Shown: positions 8,216-15,851 of the stretch, one piece after another
Numbering within the stretch: the first letter of the stretch is position 1
Layout of the letters: each line of letters starts with the position of its first letter
Origin: Candidatus Desulfatifera sulfidica
GTDB taxonomy: Bacteria; Desulfobacterota; Desulfobulbia; Desulfobulbales; Desulfocapsaceae
Direction: 5' to 3'
DNA: 46,628 nt
Assembly: GCA_014381505.1 (NCBI GenBank)
Contig: JACNLK010000084.1
Coordinates: 1-46,628, forward strand
The notes under the pieces: model-generated
The model's input: the letters and a program-made list of their open reading frames with translations, nothing else
Databases searched by the model: none
What the model was told of the DNA's origin: nothing
Made by a program: the position numbers and the translations under genes

Positions 8216-9634
8216 TCAGGGAGATTTGTAATCATCTCCCTTCAGATCGTAACGACGCATCAGGCGCTGAAAGGCCTGCCGCTCCATGCCGCTGGCCTTG
8301 GCCGCAGCCGAAATATTACCACCACTCAACTGCAGACAATGGCCCAGATAAGCCATGGCAAAACGACCTACGACCTGAGCCTTGGCCTCCTTGTAGCTCA
8401 ACTCGCGAAGTTCATCAAAGACACACTCAGGAGCCTTCTCAGAACCGGCCCCCTGCCCCTCGGCACAGAGCAGATCAGCAGCTGTAATCAATGGTCCGGG
8501 AGCCAGAAACACTGTGCGATTGATAACATTCTGCAGCTCACGGACATTCCCCCTCCATTCCCGCGACATGAGAGACTGGAGGGCATCCGGGCTCATTTCA
8601 AGATCCGGACGCTGATATTCGGCTCCATATCGGGCAAGAAAATGTCGGGCCAAGAGCGGAATATCCTCACGCATCCGTGCCAGACTGGGCAGAGTCACAC
8701 TCATCACATTCAGTCTGTAATACAAATCCTCACGGAACTCACCACGGGCAATCTTGGCCTCAAGGTTTTGATTGGTGGAGGCCAAGACCCTGACATCAAC
8801 CTTGAATGTCCTGGTCTGTCCCAAAGGTTGAATTTCTTTCTCCTGTAACACACGCAGGAGCTTGGTCTGCAAACCAATGGGAATATCGGCGATCTCATCA
8901 AGGAGGATCGTTGAACCGTCGGCCTCGAGGAAGAGACCGTCTTTGTTGCGATCGGCACCTGTAAAGGCACCTTTACTGTATCCGAATAACTCACTTTCCA
9001 GGATCTGTTCCGGCAGCGCCGGGCAATTGACTGTAATCATGCGCCGCCCGGCCCGGGAGCTCCGGGCATGAATGGTCCTGGCCGCCACCTCTTTGCCGGT
9101 TCCAGACTCACCACGGATCAAGACCGTGGCATCGCCCTGCCCCAGACGATTTAACAAAGCGACCGCCTTCATCAGTGCCGGGCTGCTACCGATAAACTCA
9201 GAAGATTGATCGACCCGTGTCAAATAACGCTGCAAGGCCTTATTCTCACGCAACAACTCGGTTCGCTCAAAGGCGCGCTGGACCACCCGCACAATCTCAG
9301 TATTGTCAAAAGGTTTTTCAAAGAAATCATAGGCACCTTGCTTCAGGGCCTGAACAGCCACTTCAATGGTCCCGTAGGCACTCATGACCAGAATAGTGAT
9401 CGTCTCATCCAGTTTTTTGATGTTTTCCAATAACTGAAAGCCACTCATGTGCGGCATGTTTACATCGGTCAGGATCACATCTGCCGGTTCTTCGGTGACC
9501 AGGGTCAGGGCTTCAGCCCCAGAGCGGGCAATATCAACCCGACAACCGCATTTTTTCTCCAAAACTTTTTGCAGCAGAAGCAAGAGATCAGGTTCATCAT
9601 CGACGATCACCAGTCTTTTTTTACGATTGCTCAC
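8216..9634 (-). CDS. NtrC-family sigma-54-dependent response regulator
   Basis: A 472-residue protein with receiver (about 5-125, D57 phospho-acceptor, K107), sigma-54 AAA+ domain (Walker A GESGTGKE 175-182, GAFTGA loop 222-227, Walker B LLDEIAD) and a C-terminal Fis-type helix-turn-helix (about 430-470, SAAAKASGMERQAFQRLM). The intact GAFTGA loop means that it should contact sigma-54. The GTG start overlaps the stop of the phosphatase gene (GTGA). A strong sigma-54 promoter match and a palindrome lie immediately downstream, so the likely target is the membrane protein-kinase-receiver unit next door. The cognate kinase is probably one of those neighbours (inference). Confidence 0.93.
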   Translation of the reverse strand: MSNRKKRLVIVDDEPDLLLLLQKVLEKKCGCRVDIARSGAEALTLVTEEPADVILTDVNMPHMSGFQLLENIKKLDETITILVMSAYGTIEVAVQALKQGAYDFFEKPFDNTEIVRVVQRAFERTELLRENKALQRYLTRVDQSSEFIGSSPALMKAVALLNRLGQGDATVLIRGESGTGKEVAARTIHARSSRAGRRMITVNCPALPEQILESELFGYSKGAFTGADRNKDGLFLEADGSTILLDEIADIPIGLQTKLLRVLQEKEIQPLGQTRTFKVDVRVLASTNQNLEAKIARGEFREDLYYRLNVMSVTLPSLARMREDIPLLARHFLARYGAEYQRPDLEMSPDALQSLMSREWRGNVRELQNVINRTVFLAPGPLITAADLLCAEGQGAGSEKAPECVFDELRELSYKEAKAQVVGRFAMAYLGHCLQLSGGNISAAAKASGMERQAFQRLMRRYDLKGDDYKSP

Positions 9635-10677
9635 TGGCTCACGTCCTCCCCGCCACGACCAACCATGGCCTGAAAGTATTGCTGCACAAAACGACCTGAA
9701 ATGGTATCAAACAAAGAGAAACGCAAAGGACCGGAAGGGGGAAACTCACCGGTGAGAATCAAAAAAACATTGCGGGAAATTTCACTGGCCAGCTCACTCA
9801 GGCGCCGATTCTGGTTCTGATCATCCAGGCAGCGACAGCGCAATGGACGATTATCATGGATCTGGCAAGCATCATCAACCAATAATGGACACGCATATCC
9901 GGGACGAGAGGTGAGTTCTTCCACGGCCCGCCAATGTTCCTGACCATATTCCTGACGAAGCTCCTTCATCTCAGTTGCCCAGGCCAGAGCCCGCTCCACC
10001 AGTTCTGTGCGCCGAACACGTTTCAGGTTCCGGTTAATCGTAAAACTGACAAAAACGGCCTCAATCAACCCCAAATCAAAATAACTATGACAGCAGCGCC
10101 TGGTATCAAGGGGCATTCCAATCCCGCCAGGATCCCGCAGGCCTTCAGCCTCGGCAAGCAGCCCACTATATTCCTGAAGAAAAGGGAGCAAATCGATCGT
10201 CTGCCGGTCTTCAATGGTTGCTTCGCGCAAGGCAAGCTGCCCCTGCTCCTTCCCGTATTGACGCAGCATTTTCCACTGACTGTAGTTGGTTGGGTTGGCG
10301 CGGGTCTGCTTCAGAGTTTTCCCGGCACGTTTAAGTCCCAGTCCGCGCCGCAGAAGATAGGCCGAGACAAAGGTCCCGGTCCGACCATGACCGTGTCGAC
10401 AGTGCACCAGAATCTTCTTCTTGAGATACAGGGCCTCATCCAGCCACTCCAAAGCCTGCTCCATGGCCGCCATATCCGGGGCACACTCATCAGGCACGGG
10501 TAAATAATACACTTCAAACCCGGATTTCTCCTCAATCTCATGCAGATCACAAAACTCACCACAGAGATTAACGATCGCGCTGATACCTTGTTCACGAATA
10601 AAATCCAGCTCAGCATAAGACATGGGTGCATAACCCACTGACAGTTGCGGAGTGATCCAGGTCATCTCGTAAGCCAT
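9631..10677 (-). CDS. Dual-specificity/tyrosine phosphatase fused to a YkgJ-type cysteine-cluster domain
   Basis: A 348-residue two-part protein. Residues 1 to about 150 are a compact cysteine phosphatase of the DSP type, with signature HCRHGHGRTG giving nucleophile C93 and R99; D63 or D68 could be the general acid. Residues about 180-340 carry the cysteine pattern of YkgJ (zinc/iron-chelating) proteins: a CC pair in RRCCHSYF and later four cysteines in CPLLVDDACQIHDNRPLRCRC. The start overlaps the stop of the PEP-synthase-like gene (TAATG) and the end overlaps the response regulator start. The phosphatase could act on the phosphohistidine protein, on the regulator or on an unknown substrate; the cysteine domain suggests metal or redox control. 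Domain calls are firm, the role is inference. Confidence 0.85.
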   Translation of the reverse strand: MAYEMTWITPQLSVGYAPMSYAELDFIREQGISAIVNLCGEFCDLHEIEEKSGFEVYYLPVPDECAPDMAAMEQALEWLDEALYLKKKILVHCRHGHGRTGTFVSAYLLRRGLGLKRAGKTLKQTRANPTNYSQWKMLRQYGKEQGQLALREATIEDRQTIDLLPFLQEYSGLLAEAEGLRDPGGIGMPLDTRRCCHSYFDLGLIEAVFVSFTINRNLKRVRRTELVERALAWATEMKELRQEYGQEHWRAVEELTSRPGYACPLLVDDACQIHDNRPLRCRCLDDQNQNRRLSELASEISRNVFLILTGEFPPSGPLRFSLFDTISGRFVQQYFQAMVGRGGEDVSQ

Positions 10678-13160
10678 TACTCTTCATCCCCAAGAAAGTG
10701 ACTCTGACCGGCAAGGAAGGCCTTTACATGGGCCACCACAGTCTCTTCTGAATCCAATGCCATATCCATAAGCTTGGTGGCCCCAAGCAGGCGCCCCAGT
10801 AAAATCAGGGCAGCCTCCATATCCACCCGATTGAGCCCGGACAGCCGGGCATCAAGGAGATCCCCGCGTCCATCGACCTGAAAGCCCGAACGCTGCAAAA
10901 TTTCGGTGACAAACAGAATGCGCAGGGCTCGTCCGGAAAAATCCCCTCCCCCGCCGGCAAAACGGAACTGACAGTAATTGGCCCCCTCCCGCTCACCACA
11001 CATGGCATCAACCAGAGTGAAATGGTAGCCAAAACGCATATTGAGATTCACATATTCAGCTCCCAGAACAGCATAACTGGCCAACTGCGCGGACTTACCA
11101 CTGGCAACCCCACCGGCCAAAGCCACCTCATCAAAGCTCTTCCAGTCAAAATGACTCCGATCCTGCCAACGAACAGAAGGGTCATTCAACCCCTTCCACA
11201 GGGCGAGAAAGGGCAGTGAACGCACCTGCCCGAGGTCAACCTCTGCTTCAGTCTGCCCCCCCTCATCCAGCCCTCCACCCACATCGACCAGAAAGACATC
11301 CAGGGGAAGACTGGATCGCAGTTTCTTCCGCCCTCGAGAACGACCACCAATCCGATCACCCGCCGTAAACATCAACCGCACTGCCCACTCATGGGAAAAA
11401 CGAATGATATCATGGAGTGAGCGGCAGGACCCGGCAACAAAATCATCGGCCTGGGGATTGATCAGCCGAAGCGGTGTCACAAAATCAAGAAGAGCCCGCA
11501 ATTTACGGTAATAGGGAAGGTTCTGACCACGGGATACGTCCACCGGCTCAGGCAACTGCGACCGGACATCGCCTTCATAGACCCGGTGACCTGTCGCATC
11601 AAGGGTCAGCAGCTGGTTCTGTTCGGTCACCTGTAGCTTTGACTCCAATCCCAGGAGCAAAGGAACACCAAATTCACGACAGACCGTGGCAAAATGCCCC
11701 GCACTGCTGCCCAGCTCTGCCAGGACGCCGGAGACTCGGTCCAACACCCGAACCAGACTGGGTAAAGTCTCCCGCACCACCAGAAGAGCGCCCGCCGGAA
11801 CCTGCTCGGCAGGGTGATCCGCATCCACCACCCATGTCAAGCCGCAAGCCAAACCGGGCGCGGCCATGGTTCCCCCCTGGATCAGAGGCTCCTGACTCAA
11901 CTCGACCGGCTCCAATGCAATTGGGTTCTCTTCCAGCCGAGTTTGAATTTCCAGGGGACGGGCCTGCAAAAAAAGCAGTTCACCGTCTGGCGCATACGCC
12001 CACTCAATATCCTGAGGCACCCCAAAATGGTTCACCACCATTCGCACCAATCCGGCCATACGTGCCAGCTGTACATCGCTGAGCAAGGGGCGCGTGCCCT
12101 GGAGCTGTTTTCGAGCGATAACCCGACCATCTGCACGACCCAGGGTATACACCTCGGGCACCACCCGACCACTGACCAGGTCCTCTCCCAGCCCTTGTGT
12201 GGCATGAATAAAAATTTCGTCTTCCTGCCCGCAACCGGGATCAGCCGTATACACCACACCACTCACCACGGCTGGGACCATCTCCAGAACCAGGACGGCC
12301 ATGGGCGTTTCCTCATCACTGAGACCACTGTGAATTCGATAGGCCAAGGCCTCTGGAGAATATTTCCCAGCCAACACAGTCAGATAAGCCGCCGCCAGAT
12401 CGTCCCCTTCAACCTCAAGCAAGGTAAGATATTGACCGGCAAAAGAACATTCGCCATCCTCGCTCACCGCACTGCTGCGCACAGCCAGCAATGGTTTTTC
12501 ACCCCGCTCTAAGCAGAGATGGACATACGCCGCGGCCATCTCCTCGTGAATCTCCGGCGGCAGGTCAGCCGACTTGATTAAATGAACCAGCGCAGACGAA
12601 ATTCGGGCCAACTCACCTGAATCCCCGGAGTCAAGTTCAGCCAGAAGACTATTAATGGTTTTGCGCAGATTATTGTACTCGAGCAGATACTGAAATCCAT
12701 TGGTGGTGACCACAAAACCCGAGGGCACGGACACACCGATATCCTCTTTCAAACGAATAAGATTCGCGGCCTTACCGCCAACAAGTTGAGGATCAGATGT
12801 ATCCAGAGCAACAACAAAGGGTGGCGCCGTCAGAACCTGCGGCGGGGCCAGAAGAAAACGGCAATAAAAGTCAAATTTGCGATAATAATCACGCAAATCA
12901 ACAAAAGAACCCGGGGCCATACACTCGAGACAGCTAACCATACGACCGACACTGGCCGAAAAGTCATCGTAGCGGATTGCAATTCGAGAAAAATCTTCCT
13001 TGTGCCCCTGATAATAAAGGGTCTCAAGCTCAGCCATGAGTTCATGACTGCGCCCGTCATGGGTCAGCAACTCCTGAAAGGACTCATACGTAGCGCGCAG
13101 GACAGTACCTGGAGAAAAAACCCGGTACGTCCAGTATGTGAAGAGTTTAGAGGAAAACAT
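10677..13160 (-). CDS. PEP-synthase-like protein with phosphohistidine domain but no PEP/pyruvate barrel
   Basis: The protein has 827 residues. After about 110 unassigned residues, positions about 115-400 form a PPDK/PEP-synthase nucleotide-binding domain (GGKAANLIRL near 128, LAVRSSAVSEDGE near 226, EWAYAPDGELLFLQARP near 386). Positions about 430-535 are the swivelling phosphohistidine domain, with H489 in GSSAGHFATVCREFG where true PEP synthases have GG-x-TSH. The remaining 290 residues do not look like the PEP-utilising TIM barrel; they contain conserved-looking blocks (LPLDVFLVDVGGG, LGYHFTLVDAMCGE, FRFAGGGG). It could therefore take phosphate from ATP onto histidine but pass it to something other than pyruvate. 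It is the first gene of an operon with the phosphatase and the NtrC-type regulator. PEP synthesis itself is unlikely. Confidence 0.85.
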   Translation of the reverse strand: MFSSKLFTYWTYRVFSPGTVLRATYESFQELLTHDGRSHELMAELETLYYQGHKEDFSRIAIRYDDFSASVGRMVSCLECMAPGSFVDLRDYYRKFDFYCRFLLAPPQVLTAPPFVVALDTSDPQLVGGKAANLIRLKEDIGVSVPSGFVVTTNGFQYLLEYNNLRKTINSLLAELDSGDSGELARISSALVHLIKSADLPPEIHEEMAAAYVHLCLERGEKPLLAVRSSAVSEDGECSFAGQYLTLLEVEGDDLAAAYLTVLAGKYSPEALAYRIHSGLSDEETPMAVLVLEMVPAVVSGVVYTADPGCGQEDEIFIHATQGLGEDLVSGRVVPEVYTLGRADGRVIARKQLQGTRPLLSDVQLARMAGLVRMVVNHFGVPQDIEWAYAPDGELLFLQARPLEIQTRLEENPIALEPVELSQEPLIQGGTMAAPGLACGLTWVVDADHPAEQVPAGALLVVRETLPSLVRVLDRVSGVLAELGSSAGHFATVCREFGVPLLLGLESKLQVTEQNQLLTLDATGHRVYEGDVRSQLPEPVDVSRGQNLPYYRKLRALLDFVTPLRLINPQADDFVAGSCRSLHDIIRFSHEWAVRLMFTAGDRIGGRSRGRKKLRSSLPLDVFLVDVGGGLDEGGQTEAEVDLGQVRSLPFLALWKGLNDPSVRWQDRSHFDWKSFDEVALAGGVASGKSAQLASYAVLGAEYVNLNMRFGYHFTLVDAMCGEREGANYCQFRFAGGGGDFSGRALRILFVTEILQRSGFQVDGRGDLLDARLSGLNRVDMEAALILLGRLLGATKLMDMALDSEETVVAHVKAFLAGQSHFLGDEE

Positions 13161-13247
13161 CAGAAAGAGAGCTGATCAACTCCAACGTGGCATGGTTACA
13201 GAACATCAAACAACAGGACCAGAACCGAAATCTGGCAGTCGATTATA

Positions 13248-13276
13248 ATTATCAGGCACAGACACGCTGAAGTCAA
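13248..13276 (-). promoter_or_regulatory. Sigma-70 promoter of the PEP-synthase-like operon
   Basis: On the minus strand TTGACT (13271-13276) and GATAAT (13248-13253) are separated by 17 bases, each one mismatch from consensus. Transcription would start near 13241, leaving a leader of about 80 bases before the ATG at 13160. Confidence 0.65.
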
Positions 13277-13330
13277 CCGGATTCTTCCACGGGCACAGGG
13301 CCATGCAACTCACAAATCTCCCTTTTTCAA

Positions 13331-13359
13331 TTGACATTCTCCAACACATGGAATAGCAC
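13331..13359 (+). promoter_or_regulatory. Possible promoter of the LysE-type exporter
   Basis: A perfect TTGACA (13331-13336) is followed after 17 bases by TAGCAC, a poor -10 element. It lies 65 bases before the exporter start and is the only recognisable element on the plus strand in the gap between the divergent genes. Confidence 0.3.
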
Positions 13360-13423
13360 AAAAGGCCTATCCTCCATGCGTCAAAATGAACCAGCCTCCA
13401 ATCAATAACTCAAATCACCAACC

Positions 13424-14050
13424 ATGCTCGACGCCAACACCATTGTCATTTTCTTGAGTGCAGCAATCCTTCTGGCCTTAGCTCCAGGCCCGGATAACCT
13501 TTTCGTTCTGGCCCAGGCTGTCCAGAACGGCAGCCGTGCCGGCTTCGCTGTGACCTGTGGCTTGTGTACCGGCCTCTTTGGACATACTGCAGCCGTCACC
13601 TGTGGCGTGGCCGCCTTGATCCAGACATCGGCCATGGCCTTCACCCTGCTCAAGGGCATTGGGGCTGCCTATCTCTTTTACCTGGCCTGGCAAGCCTTTC
13701 GGGCCGGGGTCACACACGCCTCCACCCGGGTGAACGCCACTCCATCCATGGGACGACTGTACCGACGCGGAATCATCATGAATATCTCCAACCCGAAAGT
13801 CTCATTTTTTTTCCTGGCCTTTCTGCCCCAGTTCGCCGATCCTGCCCGCGGTTCGGTGAGCCTTCAGCTCCTGCTACTGGGCGGGTTGTTTCTCCTGGCC
13901 ACCATAGTGGTCTTTGGCGGCATCAGCCTCACGGCCGGCCACCTGGGAAACCGGGCCCGACAATCAGCCCGGGTCCAGCAGATCATCAACTGCCTGACCG
14001 GGACACTTTTCGCAGGACTGGCCATCAAGCTGGCTTTAACCCGCCAATAA
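13424..14050 (+). CDS. LysE/RhtB family amino-acid exporter
   Basis: A 208-residue hydrophobic protein with about six membrane helices. The N-terminal motif LALAPGPDNLFVLAQAVQNG is the family signature (GPDN), and the glycine-rich first third plus the NISNPKVSFFFLAFLPQF segment in the middle are typical. LysE/RhtB proteins export amino acids or related metabolites. No ribosome site is evident, but no better start exists. It is separated by 94 bp from a TauE/SafE permease on the same strand. The substrate cannot be told from sequence. Confidence 0.9.
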   Translation: MLDANTIVIFLSAAILLALAPGPDNLFVLAQAVQNGSRAGFAVTCGLCTGLFGHTAAVTCGVAALIQTSAMAFTLLKGIGAAYLFYLAWQAFRAGVTHASTRVNATPSMGRLYRRGIIMNISNPKVSFFFLAFLPQFADPARGSVSLQLLLLGGLFLLATIVVFGGISLTAGHLGNRARQSARVQQIINCLTGTLFAGLAIKLALTRQ

Positions 14051-14144
14051 GTCATGTGCAATGACAGCCCGAGATTGTTACGTGTTTTGAAATCGTGCTG
14101 ACTGGCTCCTCTTTTTCTTATTTGACTAGATTCATGGGATTTTC

Positions 14145-14942
14145 ATGCTGACAGTTATCGCGATCTACCTGATCCTCGGTCTGGCTGCCGGGATCCTCTC
14201 GGGACTTCTGGGAGTTGGCGGAGGGCTGGTGATCGTCCCCATGCTTGTGGCCAGTCTCAGCTGGCAGCACATCCCGGATCAATTCATCATGCACCTGGCC
14301 CTGGGCACCTCCATGGCCACCATCATCTTCACCTCAGTCTCAAGCTTCATGGCCCATCACCGGCGAAGGGCTGTCCATTGGCCGGTGGTCCGGCAGATTA
14401 CCCCAGGCATCCTCGTGGGCACCTTTCTCGGATCATGTCTTGCCACCAACCTCTCGGGCTCCCTTTTAAAGGGTTTCTTCATCGTCTTTCTCTACAGTGT
14501 GGCCTACCAGATGATCACCAGCAAAAAGCCGCAACCCTCAAGGAAACTCCCGGGGAACAGGGGTATGTTCGGCACGGGCAACGTCATTGGCGGAGTCTCG
14601 AGTCTTGTGGGGATCGGCGGGGGAACCCTGTCTGTGCCCTTTATGATCTGGTGCAACATCCCCGTCCACCAGGCCATCGGCACCTCGGCGGCCATTGGTT
14701 TTCCCATTGCCATGGCCGGGACCCTGGGCTATATCTCCAATGGCCTCCAGACGCCCGACCTCCCTCCCTACTCCTTGGGGTACATCTATCTTCCCGCCCT
14801 GGCAGGGATTGTTGCAGCAAGCGTACTCACTGCCCCCTTAGGTGTCCGCCTGGCCCACAGCCTGCCGGTTGTAAAACTCAAACGGGTCTTTGCCATACTG
14901 CTCCTGCTGGTGGCCACACGAATGCTGATGGACCTTCTGTAA
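14145..14942 (+). CDS. TauE/SafE (TSUP) family sulfite/organosulfur exporter, short form
   Basis: A 265-residue permease of standard family length. The two family repeats are visible: ILSGLLGVGGGLVIVPML near residue 18 and GGVSSLVGIGGGTLSVPFM near 150, each with the GxGGG core. It is unlike the longer permease at 1740-3431 in having no signal peptide and no periplasmic domain. A periplasmic rhodanese converges on it, which hints at a sulfur-compound role, though family members also move other anions. GGGA precedes the start by seven bases. Confidence 0.9.
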   Translation: MLTVIAIYLILGLAAGILSGLLGVGGGLVIVPMLVASLSWQHIPDQFIMHLALGTSMATIIFTSVSSFMAHHRRRAVHWPVVRQITPGILVGTFLGSCLATNLSGSLLKGFFIVFLYSVAYQMITSKKPQPSRKLPGNRGMFGTGNVIGGVSSLVGIGGGTLSVPFMIWCNIPVHQAIGTSAAIGFPIAMAGTLGYISNGLQTPDLPPYSLGYIYLPALAGIVAASVLTAPLGVRLAHSLPVVKLKRVFAILLLLVATRMLMDLL

Positions 14943-15033
14943 AGAAGGCACGATAGCTGGCAGTCTCGGCAATCCCCTGCTTTGCAACCGTCTGACAATA
15001 GAGCCAGTAGTAACAAAGCAGGGTCTTCATCAT
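14878..15033 (-). CDS. Possible 51-residue small protein downstream of the rhodanese
   Basis: Starting ten bases after the rhodanese stop, GGAGG is followed by ATGATG and an open frame of 51 codons beginning MMKTLLCYYWLYCQTVAK and ending with TGA at 14878. The tyrosine-, tryptophan- and cysteine-rich N-terminus and well-placed ribosome site suggest a real translationally coupled gene. Its last 22 codons or so overlap the end of the convergent permease gene, and the 3' half (proline- and tryptophan-rich) looks like a shadow of it. It may be the remnant of a longer gene. No family recognised. Confidence 0.3.
   Translation of the reverse strand: MMKTLLCYYWLYCQTVAKQGIAETASYRAFFTEGPSAFVWPPAGAVWQRPV
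14975..15023. repeat. Perfect 10-bp inverted repeat between convergent genes
   Basis: CCCTGCTTTG (14975-14984) and CAAAGCAGGG (15014-15023) are exact inverted copies 29 bases apart, between the ends of the TauE/SafE permease and the rhodanese. They lie within the possible small gene. There is no flanking T-run. Confidence 0.5.
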
Positions 15034-15042
15034 TCCTCCAGT

Positions 15043-15465
15043 TTAACGACTAATCAACATCTCCCTGTGTGGCCATTTATCAATCCCCCCCTGAAGAATA
15101 AAAAGTTTTTCCTCCAACACACCCTGCAATTTCAAATAGTTATAGCAGCGCTTGGCGCCGCCTCCACCTCGGGGACAGACCACTATCACATCGTGACCTG
15201 TTGCTTTAAATTGCGCTACCGCCGGATCAAGACTCTTTTTCTCCGCGTCAGTTTTCACAGGAAAGGCATTGGTCTCGATAGAGCCCCTGAAGTGCTGTTT
15301 GCTAAAAGACTTTTTTTCCTGAATATCAACGATGATCATTGGCCTGTCCGCCTCAAGCCACTGCTTAAAGTCCGGCGGGCTGACAAAGTTGAAACTCTGG
15401 GCAAGAGCCGCCACATTAAAGAGGAAAATGAGGGCCAGACTGAGGGTAATGATTGTTTTCTTCAT
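15043..15465 (-). CDS. Periplasmic rhodanese-domain protein
   Basis: A 140-residue protein with a clear signal peptide (MKKTIITLSLALIFLFNVAALAQS) and a single rhodanese domain over the rest. The domain includes the substrate cysteine in the loop CPRGGGGAKR, the IVDIQEKKSFSKQHFRGS segment of the CH2A/B type and a C-terminal LQGGIDKW. Such proteins move sulfane sulfur between thiosulfate or polysulfide and thiol acceptors; the glycine-rich active loop with R and K would suit thiosulfate. AAGGAG lies seven to eight bases before the start. It is convergent with a TauE/SafE permease. Confidence 0.9.
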   Translation of the reverse strand: MKKTIITLSLALIFLFNVAALAQSFNFVSPPDFKQWLEADRPMIIVDIQEKKSFSKQHFRGSIETNAFPVKTDAEKKSLDPAVAQFKATGHDVIVVCPRGGGGAKRCYNYLKLQGVLEEKLFILQGGIDKWPHREMLISR

Positions 15466-15851
15466 GCTTTTTCTCCTTCATGAGAGTTCATGTTGGGAGA
15501 AGAGCAAGTGCAGGCTAATATAACGAAAGTGTTCTCAGAAATACAAACAGGACCAAAAAATAGTCGAGAGTGGGGTAAACAAGACCCGACATCTCATTTT
15601 GATCTTATTTTTCAGGATTCCATACCAGTACAGGATGTCTGGCCGGAATCCTTAGAGAGATGGGAATTACATCAGAAAGGAAAGAGCGGAGAGACACCCG
15701 ACTTTATGAGAACCAGCCTGGACCAGGCTGGACGGTTTACACCGTCACTGTCAGATAGAGTAGCGCATTACTTGTTTCTCCATTTTTGATTCAATTGATT
15801 TTTTACTTTTACCACTGGCTTTGATGTTTTTCAAGTTCAAAACAAACGTGT
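15466..15851. other. Gene-poor interval with two adjacent hairpins
   Basis: No gene is supported here. A 99-codon open frame on the plus strand (15490-15789) has no ribosome site and no recognisable composition. Two perfect inverted repeats abut: CCAGCCTGG/CCAGGCTGG at 15713-15731 and GACGGT/ACCGTC at 15731-15746. They lie about 110 bases past the mltG stop and could end or stabilise its transcript, but lack a T-run. Confidence 0.4.

Noticed and set aside
15490-15789. 99-codon rightward open frame
   Set aside because: No ribosome site and no recognisable motifs; its end holds two hairpins, so it is more likely noncoding.
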